NCBI RefSeq assembly: GCF_000454065.1
Contig: NZ_ATNE01000001.1
Span: forward strand, 126,501-190,500
DNA: 64,000 nt
Reading direction: 5' to 3'
DNA from: Brevibacillus thermoruber 423
GTDB lineage: Bacteria; Bacillota; Bacilli; Brevibacillales; Brevibacillaceae
Within the stretch, counting starts at the first letter, position 1, and each line of letters opens with the position of its first letter. The notes under the pieces are model-generated. The model was not told where the DNA came from. It saw nothing but the letters and a program-made list of their open reading frames with translations, and made no database searches. Made by a program: the position numbers and the translations under genes. Positions 35,105 through 45,028 of this stretch are shown piece by piece.

Positions 35105-37753
35105 TTACTTCGCCACCGCCTGTCCTTTCACCAGATCGTAGACCAGCTCCAGCGCTTCCTGCAGCTTGGCCGGGTCCTTGCCGCCCGCCTGGGCCATGTC
35201 GGGACGGCCTCCGCCGCCTCCGCCGCAGCGGGTCGCCACTTCCTTGATCAGTTTGCCCGCGTGGAAGCCCTGGTCCATCAGGTCCTTGGTCACGCCGGCC
35301 ACCAGGTTGACCTTCTCGCCGTCCACCGCGCCGAGAACGATGACAGCCGACCCCAGCTTGTTTTTCAGCTCGTCCACCATGCCGCGCAGGTTATCCATGT
35401 CGGTCGCGGAGACGCGGGCAGCCAGCACCTTGACGCCCTCCACCTCTTTCAGCTTGTCGGTCAGCGAAGCCGCTTCGATGTTGCCCAGTTTGGCGCGCAG
35501 CGATTCGTTCTCGCGCTGCACGTCTTTCAACTGCTGCTGGAGCGCTTCGACACGGGCCGGCGCTTCCGCCAGGACCGGGGCCTTCAGCGCGTGGGCCACC
35601 TCTTTCAGCGTGCTCAACTGCTGGTTGAGGTACTGGTAGGCGCCGCGTCCCGTCACTGCTTCGATCCGGCGCGTGCCCGCCCCGATGCCGCTCTCGCTGA
35701 CGATCTTGAACAGGCCGATTTCCGCCGTGTTGGACACGTGGCAGCCGCCGCACAGCTCCAGGCTGTAGTCACCCACTTTGACCACGCGGACGATCTCGCC
35801 GTACTTTTCACCGAACAGCGCCATTGCTCCCATCGCCTTCGCTTCGTCGAGGGACTTGTGGAAGATGTCCACGTTCAGGTTGGCCCACACTTTTTCGTTG
35901 ACGATCGCTTCGATCCGCTCCAGTTCTTCCGGGGTGACGGCACTGATATGGGTAAAGTCAAACCGCAGGCGATCCGGCGCCACCAGCGAACCGGCCTGGT
36001 TGACGTGCGTGCCCAGCACGTCTTTGAGCGCCTGGTGCAGCAGGTGTGTGGCCGTGTGGTTTTTGGTGATGTCGAGACGGGCGTTCCGGTTTACTTCGGC
36101 GCGGACCTCGTCGCCGACGCGCAGCGTTCCCGCTTCCACGACGACGGTGTGGACGTGTTGGCCCATCGGCCCTTTTTGCACGTCGGTGACGCGCGCCTTG
36201 ACGGAGTCGGAGACGAGCAGGCCCTCGTCGTTGATTTGACCGCCGCTTTCCGCGTAGAACGGGGTGCGGCTCAAGACCACCTGGACGGTCTGGCCTTCTT
36301 CCGCCTCGTCAGCCAGCCGGTTGTCGGCGATAATCGCCTCCACTTTTCCATTCGCTACCAATTCAGTATACCCAACAAACTCGCTCGTAACCGTCAAATC
36401 GGCAAGCGGGCCGCCCTGCGTCTGCATGCTGTCCACGTCTTGACGGGCGGCACGGGCGCGCTCGCGCTGTTCCTCCATCGCCCGCTCGAACCCTTCGCGG
36501 TCCACCGTCAGCCCTTGTTCGCCGGCAAAGTCTTCGGTCAGGTCCACCGGGAACCCGTAGGTGTCGTACATTTTGAAGACGTCCTGGCCGGACAGTTGGC
36601 TCTTGCCTTCCGCCTTGGCCGCTTTCACCATCTCGGCCAGAATGGCGAGGCCGTCGTTGAGCGTTTCGTGGAAGCGCTCCTCTTCGGCGCGGATCACTTT
36701 TTCAATGAAGGCGCGCTTCTCCACCACTTCCGGGTAGAAATCGCCCATCATCTTGCCGACCGTTTCCGTCAGGCGGTAGAGGAACGGCTGCTCCACGCCC
36801 AGCTTTTTGCCCATCCGCACCGCGCGGCGCAGCAGGCGGCGAATCACGTAGCCGCGCCCTTCATTGGACGGCAGCGCGCCGTCGCTGATGGCGAAGACGA
36901 CGGTGCGGGCGTGGTCGGCGATCACCTTCAGCGCCACGTCCAAGTCCGGGTCCTGCTTGTAGGCGACGCCGGAGATGGCGCTGGTCGCCTCGATCAGCGG
37001 GAACAGCAGGTCCGTTTCGAAGTTGTTGTCCACTTCCTGGATAATGGACGCCATCCGCTCCAGCCCCATGCCGGTGTCGATGTTCTTTTTCGGCAGCGGC
37101 GTGTAGCTGCCGTCCGGGTTGTGGTTAAACTGCGAGAAGACCAGGTTCCACACTTCCAGGAAGCGCTCGTTTTCGCCGCCCGGGTACAGTTCCGGATCGT
37201 TCGGGTCGTTGCCGAATCGCTCGCCGCGATCGTAGAAAATCTCGGAGTTGGGGCCGCAGGGGCCTTCGCCGATGTCCCAGAAGTTGGCTTCCAGACGGAC
37301 GATCCGCTCTTCGGGAATGCCCACTTTTTTGTGCCAGATCTCGAACGCCTCGTCGTCTTCGGGATGAATCGTGACCCACAGGCGCTCCGGGTCAAATCCG
37401 ATCCACTCCGGGCTGGTGAGGAATTCCCACGCCCAGGTGATCGACTCTTCCTTGAAGTAGTCGCCGATGGAGAAGTTCCCCAGCATTTCGAAGAAGGTGT
37501 GGTGACGGGCCGTGCGTCCCACGTTTTCGATGTCGTTGGTGCGAATCGATTTCTGCGAGTTGGTGATCCGCGGGTTGTCCGGCACGACGCGGCCGTCAAA
37601 GTACTTTTTCAGCGGTGCCATCCCGCAGTTGATCCACAAGAGCGACGGGTCGTCGTGCGGAATCAGCGGCGCGCTCGGCTCCACATGGTGTCCCTTGCTT
37701 TTGAAGAAATCGAGGTACATTTGGCGGATTTGGCTGCCAGTCAGTTTCTTCAT
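35105..37753 (-). CDS. alaS: alanyl-tRNA synthetase
   Basis: The 882-residue enzyme charges tRNA-Ala. A class II core ([17 protein letters not shown] near residue 70) is followed by the tRNA-binding domain, the editing domain with the zinc motif ([12 protein letters not shown] and CGGCHVSNT), and a C-Ala domain with a glycine-rich segment ([16 protein letters not shown]). The length is typical. GGGAGG lies about 8 bases before the ATG at 37753. It is preceded by a T-box leader. Confidence 0.97.
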   Translation of the reverse strand: MKKLTGSQIRQMYLDFFKSKGHHVEPSAPLIPHDDPSLLWINCGMAPLKKYFDGRVVPDNPRITNSQKSIRTNDIENVGRTARHHTFFEMLGNFSIGDYFKEESITWAWEFLTSPEWIGFDPERLWVTIHPEDDEAFEIWHKKVGIPEERIVRLEANFWDIGEGPCGPNSEIFYDRGERFGNDPNDPELYPGGENERFLEVWNLVFSQFNHNPDGSYTPLPKKNIDTGMGLERMASIIQEVDNNFETDLLFPLIEATSAISGVAYKQDPDLDVALKVIADHARTVVFAISDGALPSNEGRGYVIRRLLRRAVRMGKKLGVEQPFLYRLTETVGKMMGDFYPEVVEKRAFIEKVIRAEEERFHETLNDGLAILAEMVKAAKAEGKSQLSGQDVFKMYDTYGFPVDLTEDFAGEQGLTVDREGFERAMEEQRERARAARQDVDSMQTQGGPLADLTVTSEFVGYTELVANGKVEAIIADNRLADEAEEGQTVQVVLSRTPFYAESGGQINDEGLLVSDSVKARVTDVQKGPMGQHVHTVVVEAGTLRVGDEVRAEVNRNARLDITKNHTATHLLHQALKDVLGTHVNQAGSLVAPDRLRFDFTHISAVTPEELERIEAIVNEKVWANLNVDIFHKSLDEAKAMGAMALFGEKYGEIVRVVKVGDYSLELCGGCHVSNTAEIGLFKIVSESGIGAGTRRIEAVTGRGAYQYLNQQLSTLKEVAHALKAPVLAEAPARVEALQQQLKDVQRENESLRAKLGNIEAASLTDKLKEVEGVKVLAARVSATDMDNLRGMVDELKNKLGSAVIVLGAVDGEKVNLVAGVTKDLMDQGFHAGKLIKEVATRCGGGGGGRPDMAQAGGKDPAKLQEALELVYDLVKGQAVAK

Positions 37754-37844
37754 GGAAAAATCCTCCCGTAGATGAGTGTGAAACAACGCGTACATGATCC
37801 GAAAAAGGGCTGCTCCCTCCCGGCCGGAGCGGCGGGCCTGCGCG

Positions 37845-38100
37845 AAAAAAAAGTCCCCATCCCCTCAGGGACGAGAACTTGTCTCGCGGTACCACCCTGC
37901 TTACAGGCAGCCTGATCACATGCGTCTGCCTGTCGCTCGCTTGCGGACGGGTAACGGTGTCAAGCCGCCGGTTTTTGCCCGGTCTTGGGAGTAGCCTTCC
38001 GCTGCACTTCTTCTGGCCGCTCTCCCAGCCTTTGGAGCGTCCTCTCTGGAGAAGGGCTGCAGCGTACTCGTTCCTTCATCGATCCATGCTCTTTTCCATT
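37845..38100 (-). promoter_or_regulatory. T-box riboswitch of alaS
   Basis: The minus strand shows stem I with GAACGAGTA, an AGAGAGG bulge segment and GGCTGGGAGAG; the T-box itself, AGGGTGGTACCGCG (37898-37885); and a terminator GTCCC...GGGAC followed by eight T (37872-37845). By comparison with the hisS leader the specifier is GCT (Ala) at 37995-37993. Uncharged tRNA-Ala should favour read-through into alaS. Confidence 0.9.
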
Positions 38101-38106
38101 ATCCGT

Positions 38107-38136
38107 ATTATAAAATTGTTTGCCGAAGCCTGTCAA
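38107..38136 (-). promoter_or_regulatory. alaS promoter
   Basis: Consensus TTGACA (38136-38131) and TATAAT (38112-38107) are 18 bases apart on the minus strand. The -35 lies within the last codons of the upstream AI-2E gene. Confidence 0.85.
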
Positions 38137-39197
38137 CTTTCGTGCAGCATCAGGGCGATCCGGCTGATCACCACTTTGCAGACGGCCAGCACCGGAACGG
38201 CGACGATCAGGCCGATGATGCCCCCCGCCGCCTCTCCGGCCAGCAGGGCCATGATGATCAGGAGCGGGTGCAGATGAAGCGAGCGGCCGACGATGTTGGG
38301 CGAGAGGATGTTTCCCTCCAGTACCTGGATGACAGCGTTGACGGCCAGCACCATGAGCGTCATTTTCATGGAAATCGTCAGGGCTACGACCAGGGCGGGA
38401 GCGGCGCCGATGATCGGTCCGATGTAGGGGATGACGTTGGTCAGACTGACAAACGTGGCCAGCACGAACGGATACGGCATGCCGATCAGCCAGTAGCCGA
38501 CGTACGCGCAGGCGCCCACAATCAGCGCCACGATCATCTGGCCGTGTATGTAATTGCTGAGCGACTCGTTGACGTCGCGCAGGACGGCCAGCACCTGCTT
38601 GCGGTACTTCGCCGGGACGATGGACATGCCTGTACGGTGCAGGTCTTTCATGTCCTTGAGCAGGTAAAAGGCGATGAACGGGACTACCGCGTAGGCGAGC
38701 AGCTTGCCCAGCGTGTTGCGCGCGTTGTCGACCAAAAGCGTAATTGAATGGGACATCCGTTCCTGGGACTGGACAATCACCCGGTCCACCCCCAGCGAGA
38801 TGCTGTCCGGCAAAAAGTACTTGTGCGCTTCCCACTCCCGCATCCACGTGTGGTACCACTCCGTCAGGCGCGGCAGATCGTCGGACAGCTCCGCGAGCTG
38901 GCTGGCGAAGATCGGGATGGCATTGACGATCCCGATGGAGATGATCAGCATGAACGCCGCGTAGATCAGCAGCACGGCCACCATGCGCGGCACCCGTCTG
39001 TTTTCCAGCGCCTGCACGATCGGATGCAGCACGTAGGCGATCAGCAGGCCGACGAGAAAGGGCATCACGATCTCCGACAGCAAGTGAAACGTTTTGGCGA
39101 CTACAGGGCGCAGCAGCCAGAGCAGATTGCCGATGGCCAGCAGCACAATCGCCCAGACGGCCGCGGCAAACAGGCGGCTGCGGCGAAGTTCCTCCAC
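38133..39197 (-). CDS. AI-2E family transporter (YrrI-like)
   Basis: The 354-residue membrane protein has about seven segments and the family stretch SLTNVIPYIGPIIGAAPALVV. Members include AI-2 exporters and Na+/H+ antiporters, so the name does not fix the substrate. It starts at a GTG after GAGGGGG. The position upstream of alaS is as in B. subtilis yrrI. No promoter was resolved for it. Confidence 0.88.
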   Translation of the reverse strand: MEELRRSRLFAAAVWAIVLLAIGNLLWLLRPVVAKTFHLLSEIVMPFLVGLLIAYVLHPIVQALENRRVPRMVAVLLIYAAFMLIISIGIVNAIPIFASQLAELSDDLPRLTEWYHTWMREWEAHKYFLPDSISLGVDRVIVQSQERMSHSITLLVDNARNTLGKLLAYAVVPFIAFYLLKDMKDLHRTGMSIVPAKYRKQVLAVLRDVNESLSNYIHGQMIVALIVGACAYVGYWLIGMPYPFVLATFVSLTNVIPYIGPIIGAAPALVVALTISMKMTLMVLAVNAVIQVLEGNILSPNIVGRSLHLHPLLIIMALLAGEAAGGIIGLIVAVPVLAVCKVVISRIALMLHES

Positions 39198-39264
39198 CCT
39201 GCCCCCTCCTCCCTCTGATTCGTATGATTTAGCGTGTGCAAGACGCGGAAAAACATGTACGGTA

Positions 39265-39293
39265 TTGACATGCGTGCCGCACCGGTGTACGAT
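39265..39293 (+). promoter_or_regulatory. promoter of the riboswitch-terC transcript
   Basis: TTGACA (39265-39270), a 17-base spacer and TACGAT (39288-39293) lie about 20 bases before the aptamer. Confidence 0.75.
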
Positions 39294-39313
39294 GGGAGTA
39301 CAAACGGATATTC

Positions 39314-39408
39314 TCCAAAGGGGAGTAGCTTGTTACAGCAAAGTCGTCATTACGGGAGAAATCCCCGGCTTTGTTGGCAACGTAATGTTGTAAGCAAGAC
39401 CTTTGCCG
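39314..39408 (+). ncRNA. yybP-ykoY manganese riboswitch aptamer
   Basis: The conserved CAAAGGGGAGTAGC (39316-39329) opens the aptamer, and the 3' side contains AAGCAAGACCTTTGCC (39393-39408), closing P1 by AAAGG/CCTTT pairing. An internal stem GGGAGAAATCCCCGG is also present. This class binds Mn2+ and often controls TerC-type or P-type ATPase manganese efflux genes. A TerC-family gene follows, as expected. Confidence 0.88.
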
Positions 39409-39429
39409 TGTATGGGTAAGGGTCTTTTT
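39396..39429 (+). terminator. riboswitch-controlled terminator
   Basis: AAGACC (39396-39401) pairs with GGTCTT (39421-39426), followed by TTTTTC. Its left arm is part of the aptamer's P1 3' strand, so Mn2+ binding would compete with this hairpin. Confidence 0.65.
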
Positions 39430-39439
39430 CTGTTCACAT

Positions 39440-39475
39440 GACCTTTACCCGTTGAGGTAAAGGTCGTTTTGTTTT
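39440..39475 (+). terminator. second intrinsic terminator in the terC leader
   Basis: GACCTTTACC (39440-39449) pairs perfectly with GGTAAAGGTC (39456-39465), then GTTTTGTTTT. Its left arm repeats the aptamer's GACCTTTGCC with one change. Confidence 0.8.
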
Positions 39476-39571
39476 CCTCCCCTTGACGCAGACTACATAA
39501 CGAATGTCTGTCTGAAGGAGGACGCCGGCCTTTACGAGAAATGTCCGCAATAAAGGAGGTTGGAGAGACAA

Positions 39572-40258
39572 ATGGACGTGTTGTTTACCCCCGCGTTTTG
39601 GTCTGGACTGTTGGCGATCATCGTGATTGATCTGGTGCTGGCGGGCGACAACGCAATCGTAATCGGGATGGCCGCGCGCAACCTGCCGGCCCATCAGCAG
39701 AAGAAGGCGATCGTCTGGGGAACGATCGGGGCGATCGTGATTCGGGCCGCCGCTACGCTGGCGGTTGTCTGGCTGCTGAAAATCCCGGGCCTGCTGCTCG
39801 TCGGCGGATTAATGCTGATCTGGATCGCCCTGAAGCTGTTGGTGCAGGACGAGGGGCATGAGACGGTGAAAGCGGGATCGAGCCTGGCCTCGGCGATCTG
39901 GACGATCATCGTCGCGGACGCCGTGATGGGACTGGACAACGTGATCGCGGTCGCAGGGGCCGCGCACGGCAGCTTCCTGCTCGTCGTGGTCGGCCTGTTG
40001 ATCAGCGTGCCGGTCATGGTGTGGGGCAGCACCCTGGTGTTGAAGCTGATGGATCGTTTCCCCGCCGTCATCTACATCGGGGCCGCCGTATTGGCCTACA
40101 CCGCGGGCAGCATGATCACGGGCGAGAAACTGCTGGCCGGTTTCTTCGCCGCGTACCCGATCCTGAAATGGATCATCATCACGGCGGTGGTCGTCGGCGT
40201 CCTGCTGATCGGCCGCATGAAGAATCAACAGCAAAAACGTATGGCCGAACAATCGTAG
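39572..40258 (+). CDS. TerC family membrane protein, probable manganese exporter
   Basis: This 228-residue protein has seven or so membrane helices and TerC motifs with acidic residues in membrane segments: LVLAGDNAIVIGMAARNLP and VADAVMGLDNVIAVAGAA. In B. subtilis the TerC proteins YceF and YkoY (MeeF, MeeY) move Mn2+ out to metalate secreted enzymes, and ykoY has the same riboswitch. The ATG at 39572 follows AAAGGAGGT. The gene is monocistronic, with a terminator after it. Confidence 0.9.
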   Translation: MDVLFTPAFWSGLLAIIVIDLVLAGDNAIVIGMAARNLPAHQQKKAIVWGTIGAIVIRAAATLAVVWLLKIPGLLLVGGLMLIWIALKLLVQDEGHETVKAGSSLASAIWTIIVADAVMGLDNVIAVAGAAHGSFLLVVVGLLISVPVMVWGSTLVLKLMDRFPAVIYIGAAVLAYTAGSMITGEKLLAGFFAAYPILKWIIITAVVVGVLLIGRMKNQQQKRMAEQS

Positions 40259-40270
40259 CCGCAAAAAAAG

Positions 40271-40303
40271 AGCCCGGACGGCAGTGGACCGTTCGGGCTG
40301 TTT
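40271..40303 (+). terminator. terminator after terC
   Basis: AGCCCGGACGG (40271-40281) pairs with CCGTTCGGGCT (40289-40299), followed by GTTTTC. Confidence 0.8.
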
Positions 40304-40336
40304 TCATGGACCTTTCCGCTTGCCATGTGACACCGG

Positions 40337-40525
40337 CTAACGGGCGACGGCACGAAGCAGCGTGCGGCTCATGTTGATCACGTTCATCACGTTGCGCAGC
40401 GAAACGGGCAAACGGTTGAAACGAAACCCAAACCGCCGCCTGCGCCGCCGCGGCGCGACCATAAACCCGATCGCCGCGATCAGACCGCTGGCGGCAATTA
40501 CGCCAATCAGATTGCGTCCGGACAT
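40337..40525 (-). CDS. small membrane protein, hypothetical
   Basis: The 62-residue product has one membrane helix (NLIGVIAASGLIAAIGFMVA) followed at once by a block of basic residues (PRRRRRRFGFRF) that should lie in the cytoplasm. The ATG at 40525 follows GAGGAGGTG by 9 bases. It is not recognised. It is downstream of the zinc-ribbon and PRC-barrel genes and probably shares their transcript. Confidence 0.6.
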   Translation of the reverse strand: MSGRNLIGVIAASGLIAAIGFMVAPRRRRRRFGFRFNRLPVSLRNVMNVINMSRTLLRAVAR

Positions 40526-40560
40526 GCCGATGACACCTCCTCGGGTAATGGGCCGTCTGT

Positions 40561-40770
40561 TCACATGTTCAACGGGGCGGAAACATTCTGGTCTTCGATA
40601 AACAGGTCGTTGAGCGAATGCAGCGAGCCATCCTCTTCCACCTGGTAGACGGAAGCGATCTGGTCGCCGTCGACGCTCATCTCGATGAAGCAGTTCCAGC
40701 AGTAATACTGCGTGGTTCCAATCTTGCCGATATCTTTGGAACCGCAGTTCGGGCATATGACACGCATCAC
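40561..40770 (-). CDS. small zinc-ribbon protein
   Basis: The 69-residue protein has two CxxC pairs (CPNCGS and CWNCF), enough for one zinc ribbon, and an acidic C-terminal half. The GTG at 40770 is 8 bases after GGAGG; an ATG follows directly, so either may be used. Function is unknown. Confidence 0.7.
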   Translation of the reverse strand: MMRVICPNCGSKDIGKIGTTQYYCWNCFIEMSVDGDQIASVYQVEEDGSLHSLNDLFIEDQNVSAPLNM

Positions 40771-40786
40771 ACGCTTTTCCTCCCTT

Positions 40787-41284
40787 TCACGCCTGGCTGC
40801 GAACCCAGTCCGGCACGATCAGGTTTTCTTCCCCGACGATGACGGAAGGTGGCGCGGACAGGCGTTTGCGCCCTTCGGTGATGTCCGCAAGCCAACCGTT
40901 CGATAATTCGTACCCTACAAGTTTCTCCCAATCCGCAGAGAAGTAAACATCTTCCAGCCTGCCCAGGAGTTCCCCGGAAGCGGTGATGACCGTTTTCCCC
41001 TTCAGCTTTGTCCTTCCCGTCAGGATGCCGGTAAGCGGCAGGTCGGCGAGACGGTCAAGGGAGGTGATGGCGTCTTTGCCCGTCACGGTAAGGCAGGATT
41101 CGCCTACCGCGTGGATGCGTTCGGAAGGAATGCAGGTGCCAGGGTGGAACCAGCCCTGTTCGCTCAGCAAGACTCCCCTTACACGCCAGGCGGAGTCGCA
41201 GAGAATGTCACGGACCGTGCCGAGCTCCTCACCCGTTTCCAGGCAGACGATCGGCAAGCCGATTACATCCAATGCCTTGCGCAT
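40787..41284 (-). CDS. PRC-barrel domain protein (YrrD-like)
   Basis: The 165-residue protein has two PRC-barrel-like repeats: IGLPIVCLETGEELGTVRD at the N-terminus and TVITASGELLGRLEDVYFS in the second half. Proteins of this type lie between recD2 and alaS in Bacillus and often have cell-surface or photosystem-like adaptor roles, but no function is proven. The ATG at 41284 follows AAGGGGG. Confidence 0.8.
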   Translation of the reverse strand: MRKALDVIGLPIVCLETGEELGTVRDILCDSAWRVRGVLLSEQGWFHPGTCIPSERIHAVGESCLTVTGKDAITSLDRLADLPLTGILTGRTKLKGKTVITASGELLGRLEDVYFSADWEKLVGYELSNGWLADITEGRKRLSAPPSVIVGEENLIVPDWVRSQA

Positions 41285-41360
41285 GTCGGGACATCCCCCT
41301 TCCGCTTCTTTAGTATCAAGCGGAGCGGGACGATCCATGCGGAACAACTTGTTCCAAGGC

Positions 41361-43619
41361 TCACCCTTGCTTCAATCGCTCTTCCAGGTAGCTGTAGCGC
41401 ACGCCTTCCTCGTCGGTTTCCACCGCGAGGCGAAACGCATCCGGCTCCCCGCACATGATCAAAAACGACTTGCTGCGGGTGATTCCCGTATACACCAGCT
41501 TGCGCCGCAGCATGCGGTGGTAGCTTCGGACAAACGGCATGACCACGATGGGAAACTCGCTGCCCTGCGACTTGTGCACGGAGCAGCAGTAGGCCAGTGT
41601 GAGCTGGTGATACTCCGAACGCCTGTACACCACTTCCCGGCCGTCAAAGGAAACGACCATCATCTCGGTGTTCTCTGCGTTTTCATTCGGGTAAAAAATG
41701 GCGACGATCTCTCCCATGTCGCCGTTGAACACCTGTTCCTCGGCGTTGTTGACCAACTGCAGCACCTTGTCCCCGGTGCGGAAGACGGTGTCGCCGAACG
41801 TCACCTCCCGCTTCTGCTCGGTCTTGGGGTTGAACAGTTCCTGCAGTTCTTCGTTCAGCCGGTTCACCCCGGCATTCCCCTTGTACATGGGAGCGAGGAC
41901 TTGTACATCTTTGGCCGTATACCCTTTCTTTACGGCTCCGGCGCAAATTTGTTTCACCGCTTCCGCCACATCTTGTGGCGAACTTGTGAAAAATCGCCGG
42001 TCGGGGGTCGTGGCCAACAGGTCGGACGGAACCATTCCCTTGCGGACGTCGTGAGCCAGCCGGATGATCGAGGACTCCTGCGCCTGCCGGTAAATCTCGC
42101 TGAGCTGCACGCGCGGCAATAGACCGGAGCGGATCATGTCCTGCAGCACGTTGCCGGGACCGACCGACGGAAGCTGATCCGGGTCGCCGACCAGAATCAC
42201 CTGCATCTCGTCCGGCACGGCGCGAAACAGTTGATTGGCCAGCCAGACGTCCACCATCGACATCTCGTCGACGATCAACAGCCGGCCCCGGATCGGATGC
42301 TCCGCGTCGTGCTCAAAGCTCTCCCCTTTCCAGCCCAGGAGGCGGTGAATGGTCATCGCCGGCAGACCGGTCGTCTCCGACATGCGTTTGGCCGCCCGGC
42401 CGGTGGGGGCGACCAGCAGGATGGGGAAGGGATTTTCTTCGTCGTAGGTTTTCAGGTCGAGCGAAATGCCGTGCAGTTGGGCAAACACGCGGCAGATCCC
42501 GCGAATCACCGTCGTTTTCCCCGTGCCGGGCCCGCCGGTCAAGAGCATCAAGCCGGATTTGATCGCCTGCTCGATCGCATCCCGCTGCGTCTGGGCGTAC
42601 GTGATGCCCAGCTCTTCTTCCACCACGCCCAGCGCCCGGTAAAACTCCGAAGCGGGAAAGGCGCCAAACTCGTCCCGCTCGGCAAAGTAGCGCAGCCGCT
42701 TGGCCAGCCCGATTTCGGCGAAAAACAGCGAGGGCAGATAGACCCGGTCTTCGTCCCAAACCACTTTGCTCTCGACAAAGAGCGATTCCACGGCGAGCGT
42801 GATCTCCTCCGGCTGAAAGCGGTGTCCCCCGCACTCGTCCAGCAGGCGGAGCGTTTTGGCGCACAGTTCGTCCGCCGGCAGAAACACGTGTCCCTCGGAG
42901 TAGCAGGCTTCCTGCAGCACGTACAGGGCTGCCGCCTTGACCCTCTCCTCCGAGGAAGCGGCAATTCCCGTGGCCCGGGCGATGTCGTCCGCCCGTTTGA
43001 ACCCGATGCCCTGGACATCCTCGATCAGCCGATACGGCTGTTCCGTCAGCACGGTCATGGTCTCCAGCTTGTACGTCTGATAAATCCGCAGCGCCAACTG
43101 GACGCCGATGCCGAACTCGTAGAGAAACACCATCGCCCGCTCCAGGGAGCGGTGTTCCATCACCGACTCGTAGATCTGCCTCGCGCGCGTTTCCGAGATG
43201 CCCGGCACCTCCACGAGCCGCTCCGGCTGCTCGGCGATGACCGTGAGCGCTTCTGTGCCCAGATGTTCCACGATGCGTTTGGCCATGGTTTTGCCGATGC
43301 CTTGAAACAGCCCACTGGCCAGATAGCGCTCCACCCCTGCCCGGGTCTTGGGCGTCTCCCGTTCATACCTTTTGACCGCGTACTGCTGCCCAAACTTCGG
43401 ATGCGTCTTCCACTCGCCGTAAAACGTGTACAGCTCCTCCGGATGCGGCCGGGGGAAGTTGCCGACGACCACGACCTCCGCATCCTTCACCGGTTCTGTA
43501 GTCTCCTCCACTGTTAGACGGATGACACCGTACCATGTTTCTTCATTGTAAAAAATTTCTTGCGCGACATAGCCGCGTATGTAAGGTTCGGCAAACAAGG
43601 AAAGTGTCTGCTGCGACAC
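41361..43619 (-). CDS. recD2: RecD2-type ATP-dependent DNA helicase (YrrC)
   Basis: The 752-residue SF1B helicase has an N-terminal OB-like part, two helix-hairpin-helix regions (about 90-190), Walker A LLTGGPGTGKTTVI, DEMSMVD (motif II) and the C-terminal UvrD-like AYCCSVHKSQGSEFP. RecD2 acts in DNA repair without RecBC. It starts after GGAGGC. It follows iscS across a terminator. Confidence 0.94.
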   Translation of the reverse strand: MSQQTLSLFAEPYIRGYVAQEIFYNEETWYGVIRLTVEETTEPVKDAEVVVVGNFPRPHPEELYTFYGEWKTHPKFGQQYAVKRYERETPKTRAGVERYLASGLFQGIGKTMAKRIVEHLGTEALTVIAEQPERLVEVPGISETRARQIYESVMEHRSLERAMVFLYEFGIGVQLALRIYQTYKLETMTVLTEQPYRLIEDVQGIGFKRADDIARATGIAASSEERVKAAALYVLQEACYSEGHVFLPADELCAKTLRLLDECGGHRFQPEEITLAVESLFVESKVVWDEDRVYLPSLFFAEIGLAKRLRYFAERDEFGAFPASEFYRALGVVEEELGITYAQTQRDAIEQAIKSGLMLLTGGPGTGKTTVIRGICRVFAQLHGISLDLKTYDEENPFPILLVAPTGRAAKRMSETTGLPAMTIHRLLGWKGESFEHDAEHPIRGRLLIVDEMSMVDVWLANQLFRAVPDEMQVILVGDPDQLPSVGPGNVLQDMIRSGLLPRVQLSEIYRQAQESSIIRLAHDVRKGMVPSDLLATTPDRRFFTSSPQDVAEAVKQICAGAVKKGYTAKDVQVLAPMYKGNAGVNRLNEELQELFNPKTEQKREVTFGDTVFRTGDKVLQLVNNAEEQVFNGDMGEIVAIFYPNENAENTEMMVVSFDGREVVYRRSEYHQLTLAYCCSVHKSQGSEFPIVVMPFVRSYHRMLRRKLVYTGITRSKSFLIMCGEPDAFRLAVETDEEGVRYSYLEERLKQG

Positions 43620-43752
43620 CGCACACGCCTCCCGGATGGGAGAATCCCGCGGGATTCCCCCGAAACTCTTGTTCGATTATAAAATCGTTTTGCCGGATCT
43701 GACAACCGCGCCGACAGCGAACGGGTCGTCCTGCACGCCGTGTTGGCATGAA

Positions 43753-43789
43753 AAAAACCAGCAGCGTTCTCTTGCGCTTGCTGGTTTTT
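43753..43789 (-). terminator. terminator between iscS and recD2
   Basis: AAAAACCAGCA (43753-43763) pairs with TGCTGGTTTTT (43779-43789). Both strands have T tracts, and it lies after the iscS stop on the minus strand. Confidence 0.8.
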
Positions 43790-43861
43790 GGTTGCGTTTC
43801 CGACAATGGAACGGCGCACGCCCGTCGTCTCGGCCGCGGTCTCCTGCGGCCGTCTGCGGGG

Positions 43862-44995
43862 CTACCGCGCCACCCGTTTGACGATGTCCGCCGCCGTCTG
43901 CGCCGCCTGCTTCACCTCTTCCACCGTGTTGGTGATGCCGAAGCTGAAGCGAACAGCCGAACGCATCACCGGATCGTCCAGACACATCGCCTGCAGGACG
44001 TGGGACAGCTCCAGCGAACCCGAGGTGCAGGCGGAGCCGCTGGCGGCGGCGATTCCGGCCAGATCCAGGTTCATCAGCATGGTCTCGGTATGGACGCCGG
44101 GAAAGCTGACGTTGAGGATGTGCGGCAGATGCCGTTCGGGGTGGCCGTTTACGTGAAACGCGATGCCCGACTCCCGCCAGACGGCAAGCATGGCTTCGCG
44201 CATCTGCCGGTACTTGGCGACGCGCTCCTCCATCTCCCTGGCAGCGATCTCCGCCGCCTCTGCAAAGCCGACGACGCCGGCCAGGTTTTCCGTGCCGGCC
44301 CGCCGCTTCCGCTCCTGGTTACCGCCGTGCAGATGCGGCAGAAACGGCACCTTCCGCCCCAGGTACAGGGCCCCTACGCCTTTCGGGCCGTTGATCTTGT
44401 GGGCGGAGACGGAGAGCATGTCCACCGGCAGTTCGCTGACGCTGAGGGGCATCACGCCGAATGCCTGCACCGCGTCGGTGTGAAACACGATGTTCCGTTC
44501 GCGGAGGAACCGGCCGATCTCTTCAATCGGCTGGATCGTGCCCACTTCATTGTTGCCGTACATGATCGAGACCAGCACGGTATCCGGCCGGACCGCCTGT
44601 TTCAGCTCCTCCAGGCTGACCATGCCCGTCTCGTCCACCGGCAGGTACGTCACCTCAAAACCCATCTGCTCCAGATGTGCGCAGGCATGCAGGACGGCGT
44701 GGTGCTCGACGCTGGACGTGATGACGTGCCGCCCCCGCTCCCGCTGGGCCATCGCTCCCCCGATGATCGCCATGTTGTCCGCCTCCGTCCCGCCGCTGGT
44801 AAAGACGAGCGTCTGCGGTTCGGCGCCGAGAATGTGAGCGATCCGGTCGCGCGCCTGCTCCAGGGCCATGCGCGCCTCCCGGCCAAAGCCGTGCAGACTG
44901 GAGGGATTGCCGTATACGTTCGTCAGATAGGGGTGCATCGCTTCCGCCACGCGCGGATGGACAGGGGTCGTGGCGGCGTGGTCCAGATAGATCAT
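43862..44995 (-). CDS. cysteine desulfurase (YrvO/IscS type)
   Basis: The 377-residue PLP enzyme releases sulfur from cysteine. The N-terminus YLDHAATTPVHPRV, the PLP lysine in SVSAHKINGPKGVGALY and the persulfide cysteine in SACTSGSLELSHVL are intact. In B. subtilis YrvO donates sulfur to MnmA for tRNA 2-thiouridine and is followed by mnmA. Here mnmA is not next to it. It follows cymR by 33 bases and is probably in one operon with it. Confidence 0.92.
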   Translation of the reverse strand: MIYLDHAATTPVHPRVAEAMHPYLTNVYGNPSSLHGFGREARMALEQARDRIAHILGAEPQTLVFTSGGTEADNMAIIGGAMAQRERGRHVITSSVEHHAVLHACAHLEQMGFEVTYLPVDETGMVSLEELKQAVRPDTVLVSIMYGNNEVGTIQPIEEIGRFLRERNIVFHTDAVQAFGVMPLSVSELPVDMLSVSAHKINGPKGVGALYLGRKVPFLPHLHGGNQERKRRAGTENLAGVVGFAEAAEIAAREMEERVAKYRQMREAMLAVWRESGIAFHVNGHPERHLPHILNVSFPGVHTETMLMNLDLAGIAAASGSACTSGSLELSHVLQAMCLDDPVMRSAVRFSFGITNTVEEVKQAAQTAADIVKRVAR

Positions 44996-45028
44996 CTCGC
45001 GCTCTCCTTTGCTTCGTACGCTGTTGCG

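Noticed and set aside
34928..37771. 947-residue plus-strand frame opposite alaS
   Set aside because: Antisense of a strongly conserved synthetase; translation is His/Arg/Val-rich and matches nothing.
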